DNA from: Stenotrophomonas maltophilia
GTDB lineage: Bacteria > Pseudomonadota > Gammaproteobacteria > Xanthomonadales > Xanthomonadaceae
NCBI RefSeq assembly: GCF_004684085.1
Contig: NZ_SRHZ01000073.1
Location: 1-35,684, forward strand
Direction: 5' to 3'
Length of the DNA stretch: 35,684 nucleotides
Below the pieces are notes generated by a model, which was given only the letters and a program-made list of their open reading frames with translations, made no database searches and was not told the origin of the DNA. This document shows, piece after piece, positions 17,269-25,432 of this stretch; positions within the stretch are counted from its first letter, which is position 1, and the number at the start of each line of letters is the position of its first letter. The translations under genes were made by a program, and so were the position numbers.

Positions 17269-18414
17269 ATGCCCAGGACAACCGGCACTTATACCACCAC
17301 CGATTCGGGTGGCGAGCTTGTCAAGGCCTTCGTGCCCCATCCATTGCCGCCCACGATGCCGCCCCTTGATCCTGCTTGCTACATGGCCAATGCGGCAGCC
17401 GAGGCGGCGCTGGGACGGCTCTCCGCCATGTCAGGTTTGGTCGCTTCTGCTGAATGGCTGATCTATAGCTCCATCCGCAAGGAGGCCTTGTTGACCTCCC
17501 AGATGGAAGGCACTCAGGCAACACTGACGGATCTGCTGGATCAAGAATCCGGAATCGACGTGGCCAGTACCACAGACGTCAGCGACGTGACGAATTACCT
17601 GCAAGCGTTCGCGTATGTGCGAGACCAGCTGAAGCACGACCGGGGCCTGCCGATCTCAACGCGCCTGCTGTGCGAAGCACATAGCATCCTTTTGAACAGT
17701 GCGCGCGGCGAGCAGAAGCTACCCGGTGAAGTGCGCCGCTCCCAAAACTGGATCGCAGGTACCCGGCCAGGCAATGCTCTTTACGTCCCCCCCCCTCACA
17801 TGGAAGTCGGACGGTTGCTGGGTGAGATGGAGCACTATATCCACGAGCCTACGACAGACCTTCCTCCTCTGGTCCGCATTGCCTTGATTCATGCGCAGTT
17901 CGAAACGATCCACCCGTTCCTTGATGGCAATGGGCGCATTGGTCGCTTGCTGATTGCAGCATTGCTGGAAGACTGGAAGCTGCTGCCGGAGCCACTGCTC
18001 TACGTCTCTGGCGAACTCAAGAAACATCAAGCCGAGTACTACCGGCTCCTGTCAGCCATCCGCGCCGATGGCGACTGGGAGAGTTGGATCCGCTTCTTCC
18101 TCGACTGCACGACCGAAGCCGCCGAGAACGCCCAAAGAAACATCATCGACATCGCCTCACTCATCGCAGCCGACCGGAGAAAGGTCATGGCTGCGAAAGA
18201 CGGCACGGTGCAGGCGATCCGCTTGTTCGAAATGCTGCCTACGATGCCGCGCTTCACCATTACATTTGCGGCTGAAAGACTGGGGGTGACATTTCCCACC
18301 GCCAGCGCGGCTGTCAAAGTCCTGCAAAGCGTTGACATCCTTGTCGGTACCGAGAATCAGAAACGAAACCAGCAGTTCAGCTACAAGCAATACACCGAAC
18401 TGCTGCAGCGCTAG
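17269..18414 (+). CDS. Fic family AMP-transferase with C-terminal winged-helix domain
   Basis: Fic proteins usually transfer AMP from ATP to hydroxyl side chains of target proteins. The 381-residue product has an N-terminal helical Fic_N-type region. It carries a class II-like inhibitory motif TSQMEG (76-81; pattern S/T-x3-E-G) and the complete catalytic loop HPFLDGNGRIGR (215-226), so it should be active yet autoinhibited. Residues about 310-381 look like a winged helix (AAERLGVTFPTASAAVKVL), which could bind DNA or a partner. AGGAG lies 5 nt before the ATG at 17269. GC is visibly lower than in neighbouring genes, with an AT-rich upstream region, suggesting transfer. A run of nine C (17787-17795) lies inside the reading frame. 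The target is unknown. Confidence 0.9.
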   Translation: MPRTTGTYTTTDSGGELVKAFVPHPLPPTMPPLDPACYMANAAAEAALGRLSAMSGLVASAEWLIYSSIRKEALLTSQMEGTQATLTDLLDQESGIDVASTTDVSDVTNYLQAFAYVRDQLKHDRGLPISTRLLCEAHSILLNSARGEQKLPGEVRRSQNWIAGTRPGNALYVPPPHMEVGRLLGEMEHYIHEPTTDLPPLVRIALIHAQFETIHPFLDGNGRIGRLLIAALLEDWKLLPEPLLYVSGELKKHQAEYYRLLSAIRADGDWESWIRFFLDCTTEAAENAQRNIIDIASLIAADRRKVMAAKDGTVQAIRLFEMLPTMPRFTITFAAERLGVTFPTASAAVKVLQSVDILVGTENQKRNQQFSYKQYTELLQR

Positions 18415-18565
18415 GGAGGTAGGCGCAGCCCGCGCATCGAAGCAAAGACGTTGAATCTCCCCCTAATGCGTACCCAGGCGCATCAACGATCACCCGTCGC
18501 ACGCTCGTCCCAACCGCCAGGGCACGCATCTTCGATGACCTGACGGCACGCCCGGCCACGCACTC

Positions 18566-19426
18566 TCACTCGATGTTCTGCACCTGCTCGCGGATCTGGT
18601 CGATCAGCACCTTCAGCTCCACCGCGGCATTGGACGTACGGCTGTCCACCGACTTCGAGCCCAGCGTATTGGCTTCGCGGTTGAACTCCTGCAGCAGGAA
18701 GTCCAGGCGACGACCGACCGGCTCGCGCTGCTTGAGCACGCGGCGGATCTCGACGATGTGGCTGCCCAGACGGTCCAGCTCTTCATCCACATCCAGCTTC
18801 TGCAGCCACAACACCAGTTCCTGCTCGGCGCGGCCCGGATCGACCGGGTGCGGCAGATCAGCCAGGCGTGCGGCCAGCTTGGCGCGCTGACCGCCGCGAA
18901 TGGCCGGAATCAAGGTGCGCACTTCGGTGGCGATACGCTCGATGCCGTCCACGCGCTCAGCAATGGCCGTGGACAGCTTGTCGCCTTCACGTTCACGGGC
19001 GGCAACAAAGCCGTCCAGCACCTGCTCCAGCAGCGCCAGCGCCTCGGCCTGCAGGGCGGCAGCGTCGGTGGCCTCGCCCTGGGTCACCCCCGGCAGCTGC
19101 AGCAGCTCGGTGAAGCTGACCTGCAGGTTGGGGAAATCGGAGGTCATGCGGTGTGCCAGCTGCCCCAGCTGGCCCAGCAGCACCTCGTTGACCTGCAGGC
19201 TGGCGGCACTTTCCGGCGCACGCAGGCGCATGACCAGATCCAGCTTGCCGCGGCTCAGGCGGGCGGAAATGCGTTCGCGCAACTGCGGCTCCAACGCACG
19301 CAGTTCCTCGGGCAGGCGGGTGCCCACTTCCAGGAACCGGTGGTTGACCGAGCGCAGTTCGCAGCCCAGCGTGCCCCAGGTCGTGGCGCGCTCGCCGCCA
19401 GCATAGGCCGTCATGCTTCGAATCAT
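18566..19426 (-). CDS. yicC: YicC/YloC family endoribonuclease
   Basis: This protein belongs to the YicC/YloC family (N-terminal YicC domain, C-terminal DUF1732), members of which have been reported as endoribonucleases in E. coli and B. subtilis. The 286-residue product matches the E. coli length. It shows the family start [11 protein letters not shown], the SVNHRFLEV block, and the C-terminal [21 protein letters not shown] stretch with the final [19 protein letters not shown] helix. The ATG at 19426 fits the family; an upstream extension to 19534 does not. It is divergent from rph, the usual proteobacterial arrangement. The gene normally next in line, gmk, is displaced to 6339. The 151-bp gap to fic (18415-18565) shows no clear element. 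Confidence 0.95.
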
Positions 19427-19550
19427 GGAATGTGTCCGGTGCGTGCAAAGGGGGAATGGTACCCTAGCGCCCTCACCAGAGCCCCCTTGCCCGCCCCGTG
19501 AAGGCCGCGGGCGCGGCGGCGTACTCCCTTGCACTTACGGAACCCGCACC

Positions 19551-20276
19551 ATGTCCGATTCCCGCCCCAGTGGCCGCCAGCCCGACCAGCTCCGTCCGGT
19601 CGTCATCCAACGCGGTTTCACCCGCCACGCCGAAGGCTCGGTGCTGGTCTGCTTCGGTGAAACCCGCGTGCTGTGCACCGCCAGCGTGGAAAACCGCGTG
19701 CCGGGCTTCCTGCGCGGCAAGGGCGAAGGCTGGGTGACCGCCGAGTACGGCATGCTGCCGCGCGCCACCCACACCCGCAGCGACCGCGAAGCCGCGCGTG
19801 GCAAGCAGGGCGGCCGCACCCTGGAAATCCAGCGCCTGATCGGCCGCAGCCTGCGTGCGTGCGTGGACCGTAATGCGCTGGGCGAACGCACCATCACCCT
19901 CGACTGCGACGTGCTGCAGGCCGACGGCGGCACCCGTACCGCTGCCATCACCGGCGCCTACGTGGCCCTGGTCGACGCGGTGAACGTGCTGATGAAGCGC
20001 GGCGACATCAAGCGCAACCCGATCCTGGGCGCGGTGGCCGCTGTGTCGGTGGGCGTGTACCGAGGCACCCCGGTGCTGGACCTGGACTACGCCGAAGACA
20101 GCGACTGCGACACCGACATGAACGTGGTGATGAACGACGGCGGTGGCTTCATCGAGCTGCAGGGCACCGCCGAAGGCCATGCCTTCCGTCGCGATGAACT
20201 GGATGCACTGCTGGGCCTGGCCGAAAAGGGCGTGCGCGAGCTGCTGGACGCACAGCAGGCGGCGCTGTCGGCATGA
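19551..20276 (+). CDS. rph: Ribonuclease PH
   Basis: RNase PH is a phosphorolytic 3'-5' exoribonuclease that trims tRNA precursors, acting as a hexamer. The 241-residue product has the family start [13 protein letters not shown], the [19 protein letters not shown] block and the [20 protein letters not shown] phosphate/RNA-binding block. [22 protein letters not shown] follows, with the [18 protein letters not shown] acidic catalytic region. Length indicates a full enzyme, unlike the frameshifted copy in E. coli K-12. The ATG at 19551 is canonical. Its stop overlaps the next gene by ATGA, starting a coupled rph-VOC-rdgB unit. Confidence 0.96.
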
Positions 20277-20662
20277 GCCGGCGCCTTGCCCTGTCCACCC
20301 TGGTGGTGGCCGACTACGACGAAGCCATTGCCTGGTACACCGGCAAGCTCGGCTTCGCGCTGTTGGAGGACATCGACCAGGGCCACAAGCGCTGGGTCGT
20401 GGTCGGCCCGACCGACGGCAGCGCCGCCGCCCTGCTGCTGGCCCGCGCCAGCGACGACGCGCAGCGCAGCCGTATCGGCAACCAGACCGGTGGCCGGGTT
20501 GCTTTCTTCCTCAACACTGACGACTTCCACCGCGACCACACGGCAATGCTCGCCGCCGGTGTGGAGTTCCTGGAAGCGCCGCGCGAAGAACCCTATGCAA
20601 CGGTCGCGGTGTTCCGCGATCTGTATGGCAACACCTGGGACCTGCTGGAGCCCCGTCAATGA
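20273..20662 (+). CDS. VOC (glyoxalase/bleomycin-resistance fold) family protein
   Basis: This 129-residue, single-domain protein of the vicinal oxygen chelate superfamily has an unknown substrate. The N-terminal strand [24 protein letters not shown] and the closing [12 protein letters not shown], which carries the typical C-terminal Glu, are characteristic of the fold. The two beta-alpha-beta halves cover about 1-60 and 70-129. It is closest in appearance to uncharacterised glyoxalase-like proteins. Both ends overlap neighbours by ATGA (rph before, rdgB after), so translation is likely coupled to two nucleic-acid/nucleotide housekeeping genes. A glyoxalase, dioxygenase or resistance role cannot be told apart from sequence alone. 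Confidence 0.85.
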
Positions 20663-21255
20663 AGCAACTGGTACTGGCCAGCCACAATGCCGGCAAACTG
20701 ATGGAAATGCAGGAAATCCTCGCCGACCTGCCGCTGCAGATCACCTCGGCCGCCGAACGGGGCCTGGGCGATGTGGAAGAGACCGGCCTGACCTTCGTCG
20801 AGAATGCGCTGCTGAAAGCGCGCGCGGCCTGTGAAGCGACTGGCCTGCCGGCGCTGGCCGATGATTCGGGCCTGATCGTCGATGCCCTCGGCGGTGCGCC
20901 CGGTCTGTACAGCGCGCGCTATGCCGGCCACCCGACCAATGCTGCGGCCAACAACGCCAAGCTGCTGGAGGCGATGGCCGACATCCCCGATGGCCAGCGC
21001 AGCGCGCGCTTCTATGCGGTGATCGTGCTGCTGCGCCACGCCACCGACCCGCAGCCGCTGATCTGCGAAGGCCGCTGGGAAGGCCAGATCATCCGCGAAC
21101 TGCGTGGCACGAATGGTTTCGGCTACAACCCGGTATTCCTGGACACCACCCACGGCCTGACCGCCGCGGAAATGGAGCCGGCACTGAAGAACGCCATCAG
21201 CCACCGCGCCATTGCCCTGCAGCAGCTCAAGCAGCAGCTGGCGACGCTGTACTGA
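20659..21255 (+). CDS. rdgB: RdgB/HAM1 XTP/dITP diphosphatase
   Basis: RdgB hydrolyses non-canonical purine nucleoside triphosphates (ITP, dITP, XTP) to monophosphates, keeping them out of DNA and RNA. The 198-residue product carries the signature SHNAGKL (8-14), ADDSGLIVDALGG (67-79), SARYAG and GTNGFGYNPVF, then the C-terminal ISHRAIALQQL. All key family motifs are intact. Its ATG overlaps the VOC gene stop. hemW follows after 56 bp that contain a SMAG palindrome; the rdgB-hemW order is widespread in proteobacteria. Confidence 0.96.
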   Translation: MKQLVLASHNAGKLMEMQEILADLPLQITSAAERGLGDVEETGLTFVENALLKARAACEATGLPALADDSGLIVDALGGAPGLYSARYAGHPTNAAANNAKLLEAMADIPDGQRSARFYAVIVLLRHATDPQPLICEGRWEGQIIRELRGTNGFGYNPVFLDTTHGLTAAEMEPALKNAISHRAIALQQLKQQLATLY

Positions 21256-21277
21256 CGCCACCCGATCGAACCAGGGA

Positions 21278-21300
21278 AGCCGGCCAACGGCCGGCACTAC
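21278..21300 (-). repeat. SMAG palindrome 5' of hemW
   Basis: On the minus strand it reads GTAG followed by TGCCGGCC-GTT-GGCCGGC(T), a GTAG-headed stem-loop. It ends 11 bp before the hemW ATG, so it lies in the mRNA leader if hemW is read through from rdgB. Confidence 0.65.
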
Positions 21301-21311
21301 CGAAGAAGCCC

Positions 21312-22538
21312 ATGCCGCACGCCCACGACCACTGCAACCACCTGCCCGGCGAAGCCTGCTCCGCCGACCACGACAGCCCGCCGCGGCTGGTGCCGCCACC
21401 GCTGTCGCTGTACGTGCACCTGCCGTGGTGCGTGCGCAAATGCCCGTACTGCGATTTCAATTCGCACCAGGCCAAGGGCGAGCTGCCGTTCGATGCCTAC
21501 ATCGACGCACTGCTGCGCGATCTGGACCAGGACCTGCCGCTGGTCTGGGGCCGGGTGGTGCACAGCGTGTTCTTCGGTGGTGGTACGCCCAGCCTGTTCC
21601 CGCCCGAGGCGATCGACCGCTTCCTGCAGCAGGCCAGCGCGCGCCTGCGCTTCGCGCCCAATGCCGAAATCACCCTGGAGACCAACCCGGGTACCGCCGA
21701 ACATGGCCGTTTCGACCGCTACCGCGCGGCCGGCGTCAATCGCCTCAGCTTCGGCATCCAGAGTTTCGACGATGCGATGCTCAAGCGCCTGGGCCGCATC
21801 CACGACAGCGGCGAAGCCGAGCGCGCGGTGAAGATGGCGCAGGACGCGGGCTACGACAACTTCAACATCGACCTGATGTACGCGCTGCCGAAGCAGACCC
21901 TGGCCGGTGCCGAGGCCGATCTGGAACGTGCCTTCGCACTGCAGCCGGCGCATATCTCGCACTACCAGCTGACCCTGGAACCGAACACGGTGTTCTTCGC
22001 GCGGCCGCCGCAGGGCATTCCCGATGAAGACAACGCCTGGGACATGCAGGAGCACTGTCAGGCCCTGCTGGCACAGGCCGGTTTCGGCCAGTACGAAGTC
22101 AGTGCCTACGCCCGGCCCGGCCGGCAGAGCGCACACAACCTGAACTACTGGCGCTTTGGTGATTACCTGGGTATCGGCGCAGGTGCACACGGCAAGATCA
22201 GTTCCGGGGCCGAAGAACATGTACTGCGGCGCTGGAAGCTGAAGCACCCGCAGGCCTACCTGGACAGCGCCGGCAGCCCGGCCTCGTTCTGCGGCGACGA
22301 GGTGATCGCACCCGAGCGGCTGCCGTTCGAGTACATGCTGAATCTGCTGCGCCTGCACGAAGGTTTCGGTCTGCGCGATTTCGAGTCGCGCACCGGGCTG
22401 CCGCGTAGCGTGCTGGACGCACCGCTGGCCGAGGCCGTGCAGCGCGGCTGGCTGGAAGTGACCGATGGCCATGTGCAGCCGACCGAGCTGGGCCGCCGCT
22501 TCACCAACGATGTGGTGAGCCTGTTCCTGGAGGAATGA
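21312..22538 (+). CDS. hemW: Radical SAM protein HemW (heme chaperone)
   Basis: HemW is a radical-SAM, heme-binding protein related to HemN but thought to deliver heme to respiratory cytochromes. The 408-residue product has the radical SAM motif with C40, C44 and C47 followed by DF, FFGGGTPS (87-94) and a C-terminal HemN_C region. The first 30 residues are an extra His/Cys-rich stretch (H3, H5, H7, C8, H10, C16, H20). Typical family members begin near the PPLSLYVHLPWC segment, and an in-frame GTG at 21390 could give that shorter form. Neither start has a strong ribosome site; the ATG has a weak GAAGAAG. It is possibly useful to the local cytochrome-b formate dehydrogenase, but this is only inference. 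Confidence 0.92.
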   Translation: MPHAHDHCNHLPGEACSADHDSPPRLVPPPLSLYVHLPWCVRKCPYCDFNSHQAKGELPFDAYIDALLRDLDQDLPLVWGRVVHSVFFGGGTPSLFPPEAIDRFLQQASARLRFAPNAEITLETNPGTAEHGRFDRYRAAGVNRLSFGIQSFDDAMLKRLGRIHDSGEAERAVKMAQDAGYDNFNIDLMYALPKQTLAGAEADLERAFALQPAHISHYQLTLEPNTVFFARPPQGIPDEDNAWDMQEHCQALLAQAGFGQYEVSAYARPGRQSAHNLNYWRFGDYLGIGAGAHGKISSGAEEHVLRRWKLKHPQAYLDSAGSPASFCGDEVIAPERLPFEYMLNLLRLHEGFGLRDFESRTGLPRSVLDAPLAEAVQRGWLEVTDGHVQPTELGRRFTNDVVSLFLEE

Positions 22539-22551
22539 GCCGCCTGCGCAA

Positions 22552-22574
22552 TGGGTAGCGCCCGGCGTTACCCA
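22552..22574. terminator. Stem-loop 3' of hemW
   Basis: TGGGTA...TACCCA arms enclose GCGCCCGGCGT, and outer arms GCCTGC (22542-22547) and GCAGGC (22575-22580) can extend the stem. It lies 13 bp beyond the hemW stop without a T-run, so it may be a 3'-end structure and not a true terminator. Confidence 0.45.
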
Positions 22575-22589
22575 GCAGGCAAACGCCCG

Positions 22590-22613
22590 GTAGCGCCGGG
22601 CCATGCCCGGCGA
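22590..22613 (+). repeat. SMAG palindrome
   Basis: GTAG followed by a CGCCGGGC-CAT-GCCCGGCG palindrome. A near-identical stem recurs at 33404-33427. It lies in the 168-bp hemW-DUF1631 gap, which otherwise shows no clear feature. Confidence 0.7.
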
Positions 22614-22706
22614 ACAGGACGCACATTCACCCTAAAGTAGCGCCGACAGCGGCCGACACGGTAGATTCACCAGATCGATCCGCGGGAATCCGGGTACCGC
22701 CTGCAG

Positions 22707-24986
22707 ATGTCAGCTGTCTTTTCCATCACCCCTGCCGACAAAGCCCGCCTGGCCGCAAGCGACCTGCCACCACGGGTGCGCGAACTGCTGGGCGCGTTGA
22801 TCGGCCTGTGCCGGCAGACGCTGGCCGCGCCCCTGATCCTGACCGTCGAAGCGCTGGAGCAGACGCTGCTGCACGACGCCGACCGCGCACGCAACCCACA
22901 GCAGCAATCCGAGCTGATGGCCCAGCGTGGGCAGCTGCATGCGTTCTCCGGGCACTTTGCCGACCGCATGCTTGAGGCCGTGGCCGATGCGTTGGCACGC
23001 CTGCACGGACCGGTCAGCGGTGTGAGCGCCAGTGCAACGCCGCCTGCGCTGCCGGGCATGCTCGGGCTGTCGCTGGTCGATGAGCACGAAGTGGATCGCG
23101 ACCTGCTGCTGACCGAGATGGTGCGACGGGAGACGCTGCGTTCGACCAATACGTTGAACCTGCTCGGCCAGCGTTTGGGTGTCTTGGCCGCAGCGCCGGC
23201 GTTCGAGGCCGACACCCTGCCGCTGGCACCGCAGGCACTGTGCGCGATGGTGCGCCGGATCGCCGAACAGGATGCGCTGAGCGTCGAGGTACAGCTGGCG
23301 CTGTATCGCAGTTTCGAGCGGCAGGTGCTGGAACGGCTGGGCGATATCCTTGACCGTGCCAATGCCCTGCTGGCCCAGTCCGGCGTACTGCCGGGGCTGG
23401 TCTACACCCCCTACCTGGCGCGCTCGTCGAGCACGCGTCGGATCATCACCCAGTCGGTGGGGGGCGGCCGTACCACGCAGCCGGCCAAGCGCGCCGCTGC
23501 GCCCCTGACCGGTTGGAACGGTTCGGCACCCGCCGGCTCCTGGTCCAGCCTGGTACAGGACGCCTTCCAGGAGGGCGGCGCGCCCGGCCCCGCCACGCCG
23601 GGCGTGACCACGTCCACCGGCAGTGCATTGCATGAGCTGCTGCAACAGGCACGCCATGCCACCGCGACACCGGCGGACAGCGGCGCGGTGCCCAGCGCGG
23701 CAGTCGACGCCGTACTCGCGCGCCTGCAGGCCCAGTCCAGTGCCGCCACAGGCGTGGCCGACCTGCAGGCGGCCGTGGTCGCCCAGCTGCGCAGCGAGCA
23801 CGGCGCGCAGGCCCAGTTGGGCAGCCACGACCGCGACAATCTCGACCTGCTGCGTCTGCTGATGCAGCAGGTGCAGCAGCAGCAGCGCCCCGACCCGGTG
23901 CCTGCCGCACTGCTGGCGCGCCTGCAGGTACCGCTGGCGCGTGCTGCGATGGCCGACCCGGGCTTCTTCGTGCGCGACGAACACCCCGCGCGGGAGCTGC
24001 TCAACCAGATCGCCGAAGTCGGTGCCAACTGGCTGGGCGACGATGATGTCGACCCGCAGCTGCTGCAACGCATGGCGCAGAGCGTGCAGGGCCTGCTCGG
24101 CCAGGATGCGCGCGCACCGGAAGCCTTCACCGCCGCCAACGAAGACGTGCAACAGCACCAACGTGCCGCTGCGCATCGCGCCGAACTGGCCGAGCGCCGC
24201 CACGTGGAAGCCGCACGCGGCAAGGAACGGCTGGAACTGGCCCGGCGCCAGGCCACCGCACGGATCGACCAGTGCTGCGAGGCGCAGGAGCCACCCCGCT
24301 TCGTGCAGACCCTGCTGCGGCAGGCCTGGGCCGATGCCCTGACCCTGACCCGGCTGCGCCATGGCGACGACTCGCCCCAGTGGCAGGAGCGCCTGCAACA
24401 GACCGAGCGCATTGCCGCGGTGACCGCACAGCCGGTGGACGCCGCAGCGGGCACCGATACCGTACTGGCCGCCGAAGTGGAAGCGGCCTTGCTGCAGGTC
24501 GGCTACCACGCCGAGGAAGCCGCTGCAGTGGCCCGTCGCCTGGCCACGCCCGGTGGTGAGGACGACAGTACCTCGCGTACCGAACTCAGCGCCCGCCTGA
24601 AGGCTCGCGCACGCCTGGGTGAACATGCCGGTACGACTGCCGGCACGGCGGCCGCCGCGCCGCGCAGCAATGCCGAAGAAGCGGCGTACCAGCAGCTGTC
24701 GACGCTGCCGTTCGGCAGCTGGTTCGATATCGACAACGCTGACGGCACCCTGCGCCGCCAGCGACTGTCCTGGTACAGCCTGCTGACCGGTCACGCATTG
24801 TTCGTCAATGCACGCGGGCAGAAAATCACCGACACCGACCTGGATACGCTGGCCCGGCAGATCAGCGCTGGGCATGCGCAACTGGTCACCGAAGACAAGG
24901 GCCGGCTGGTCGACCGCGCCTGGCAGGCCAGCCTCGGCACGCTGCGCGCGCTGGCCGGTGACCGTACGCAGGAGACCCACGCATGA
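22707..24986 (+). CDS. DUF1631 family protein
   Basis: This 759-residue cytoplasmic protein resembles the DUF1631 family, whose function is not established; some database entries label relatives thymidine phosphorylase without support. No signal peptide or membrane segment is seen. The N-terminal half is helical, followed by a low-complexity Ala/Gly/Ser/Thr linker (about 250-345). A charged coiled-coil stretch rich in Glu/Arg/Gln covers about 475-525. A compact C-terminal domain (about 660-745) has the pattern LPFGSWFDI...RRQRLSWYSLLTGHALFVNARG, which recalls a divergent PilZ-like barrel. Its stop overlaps the next gene, a PilZ protein, by ATGA, so the two are made together and may interact. 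The start at 22707 has no obvious ribosome site. Confidence 0.8.
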   Translation: MSAVFSITPADKARLAASDLPPRVRELLGALIGLCRQTLAAPLILTVEALEQTLLHDADRARNPQQQSELMAQRGQLHAFSGHFADRMLEAVADALARLHGPVSGVSASATPPALPGMLGLSLVDEHEVDRDLLLTEMVRRETLRSTNTLNLLGQRLGVLAAAPAFEADTLPLAPQALCAMVRRIAEQDALSVEVQLALYRSFERQVLERLGDILDRANALLAQSGVLPGLVYTPYLARSSSTRRIITQSVGGGRTTQPAKRAAAPLTGWNGSAPAGSWSSLVQDAFQEGGAPGPATPGVTTSTGSALHELLQQARHATATPADSGAVPSAAVDAVLARLQAQSSAATGVADLQAAVVAQLRSEHGAQAQLGSHDRDNLDLLRLLMQQVQQQQRPDPVPAALLARLQVPLARAAMADPGFFVRDEHPARELLNQIAEVGANWLGDDDVDPQLLQRMAQSVQGLLGQDARAPEAFTAANEDVQQHQRAAAHRAELAERRHVEAARGKERLELARRQATARIDQCCEAQEPPRFVQTLLRQAWADALTLTRLRHGDDSPQWQERLQQTERIAAVTAQPVDAAAGTDTVLAAEVEAALLQVGYHAEEAAAVARRLATPGGEDDSTSRTELSARLKARARLGEHAGTTAGTAAAAPRSNAEEAAYQQLSTLPFGSWFDIDNADGTLRRQRLSWYSLLTGHALFVNARGQKITDTDLDTLARQISAGHAQLVTEDKGRLVDRAWQASLGTLRALAGDRTQETHA

Positions 24987-25357
24987 GTACCGTCCCGCCG
25001 CAGGACACGCGCCGTGCACCGCGCCGCCAGGTCTCGGACCTGGTGCCGGTCACCGACCAGATGCGCGAATGCGTGGTCGGCCGCCTCGGCAATGTGTCCG
25101 AGACCGGCATGTTGATGCTGGCCAGCGCCCCGCTGCGCGAAGATGCGCTGTACCAGCTGCGCTTCCCGCTGCCGATGGGTGATGGCCGCCAGGAAGCGAT
25201 CGATGTGGGCGTGCATCTGCTGTGGAGCGAACCGGCGCACGTGCCCGGGCAGAGCTGGACTGGCTTCCGTTTCCTGACCCTGTCACGCGAACATCGGCAG
25301 CTGCTGCGCCAGTGGGTGGGCGAAGACAGCGACGAAGGGCCGGTTTCGACGGCCTGA
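24983..25357 (+). CDS. PilZ domain protein (probable c-di-GMP receptor)
   Basis: This 124-residue, single-domain PilZ protein has both parts of the cyclic-di-GMP binding signature: RxxxR at R10/R11 to R14/R15 (RRAPRR) and NxSxxG at N37-G42 (NVSETG). Binding of c-di-GMP is therefore likely. The rest is a small beta-barrel with the conserved hydrophobic WTGFRFL strand. The ATG overlaps the DUF1631 stop, implying a stoichiometric pair. A hairpin with a T-run follows the stop directly. The output (motility, adhesion, or control of the DUF1631 partner) cannot be read from the sequence. Confidence 0.88.
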   Translation: MSTVPPQDTRRAPRRQVSDLVPVTDQMRECVVGRLGNVSETGMLMLASAPLREDALYQLRFPLPMGDGRQEAIDVGVHLLWSEPAHVPGQSWTGFRFLTLSREHRQLLRQWVGEDSDEGPVSTA

Positions 25358-25383
25358 GTGCCGGTTCCGGCACAGCGGTTTTT
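25358..25383 (+). terminator. Intrinsic terminator after the PilZ gene
   Basis: GTGCCGG-TT-CCGGCAC (25358-25373) forms a perfect 7-bp stem immediately after the stop codon. It is followed by AGCGGTTTTT, so a T-run is present on the plus strand. Confidence 0.65.
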
Positions 25384-25432
25384 CGCGGTATGCGGCAGAA
25401 TCTAGGGCCGTTTTCCGTGTCGAGCCACCGCA

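Noticed and set aside
22710..25019. A 769-codon open frame on the minus strand opposite the DUF1631 gene
   Set aside because: Its composition is that of antisense shadow, it runs past both ends of the real gene, and the plus-strand gene is coupled to a PilZ gene.
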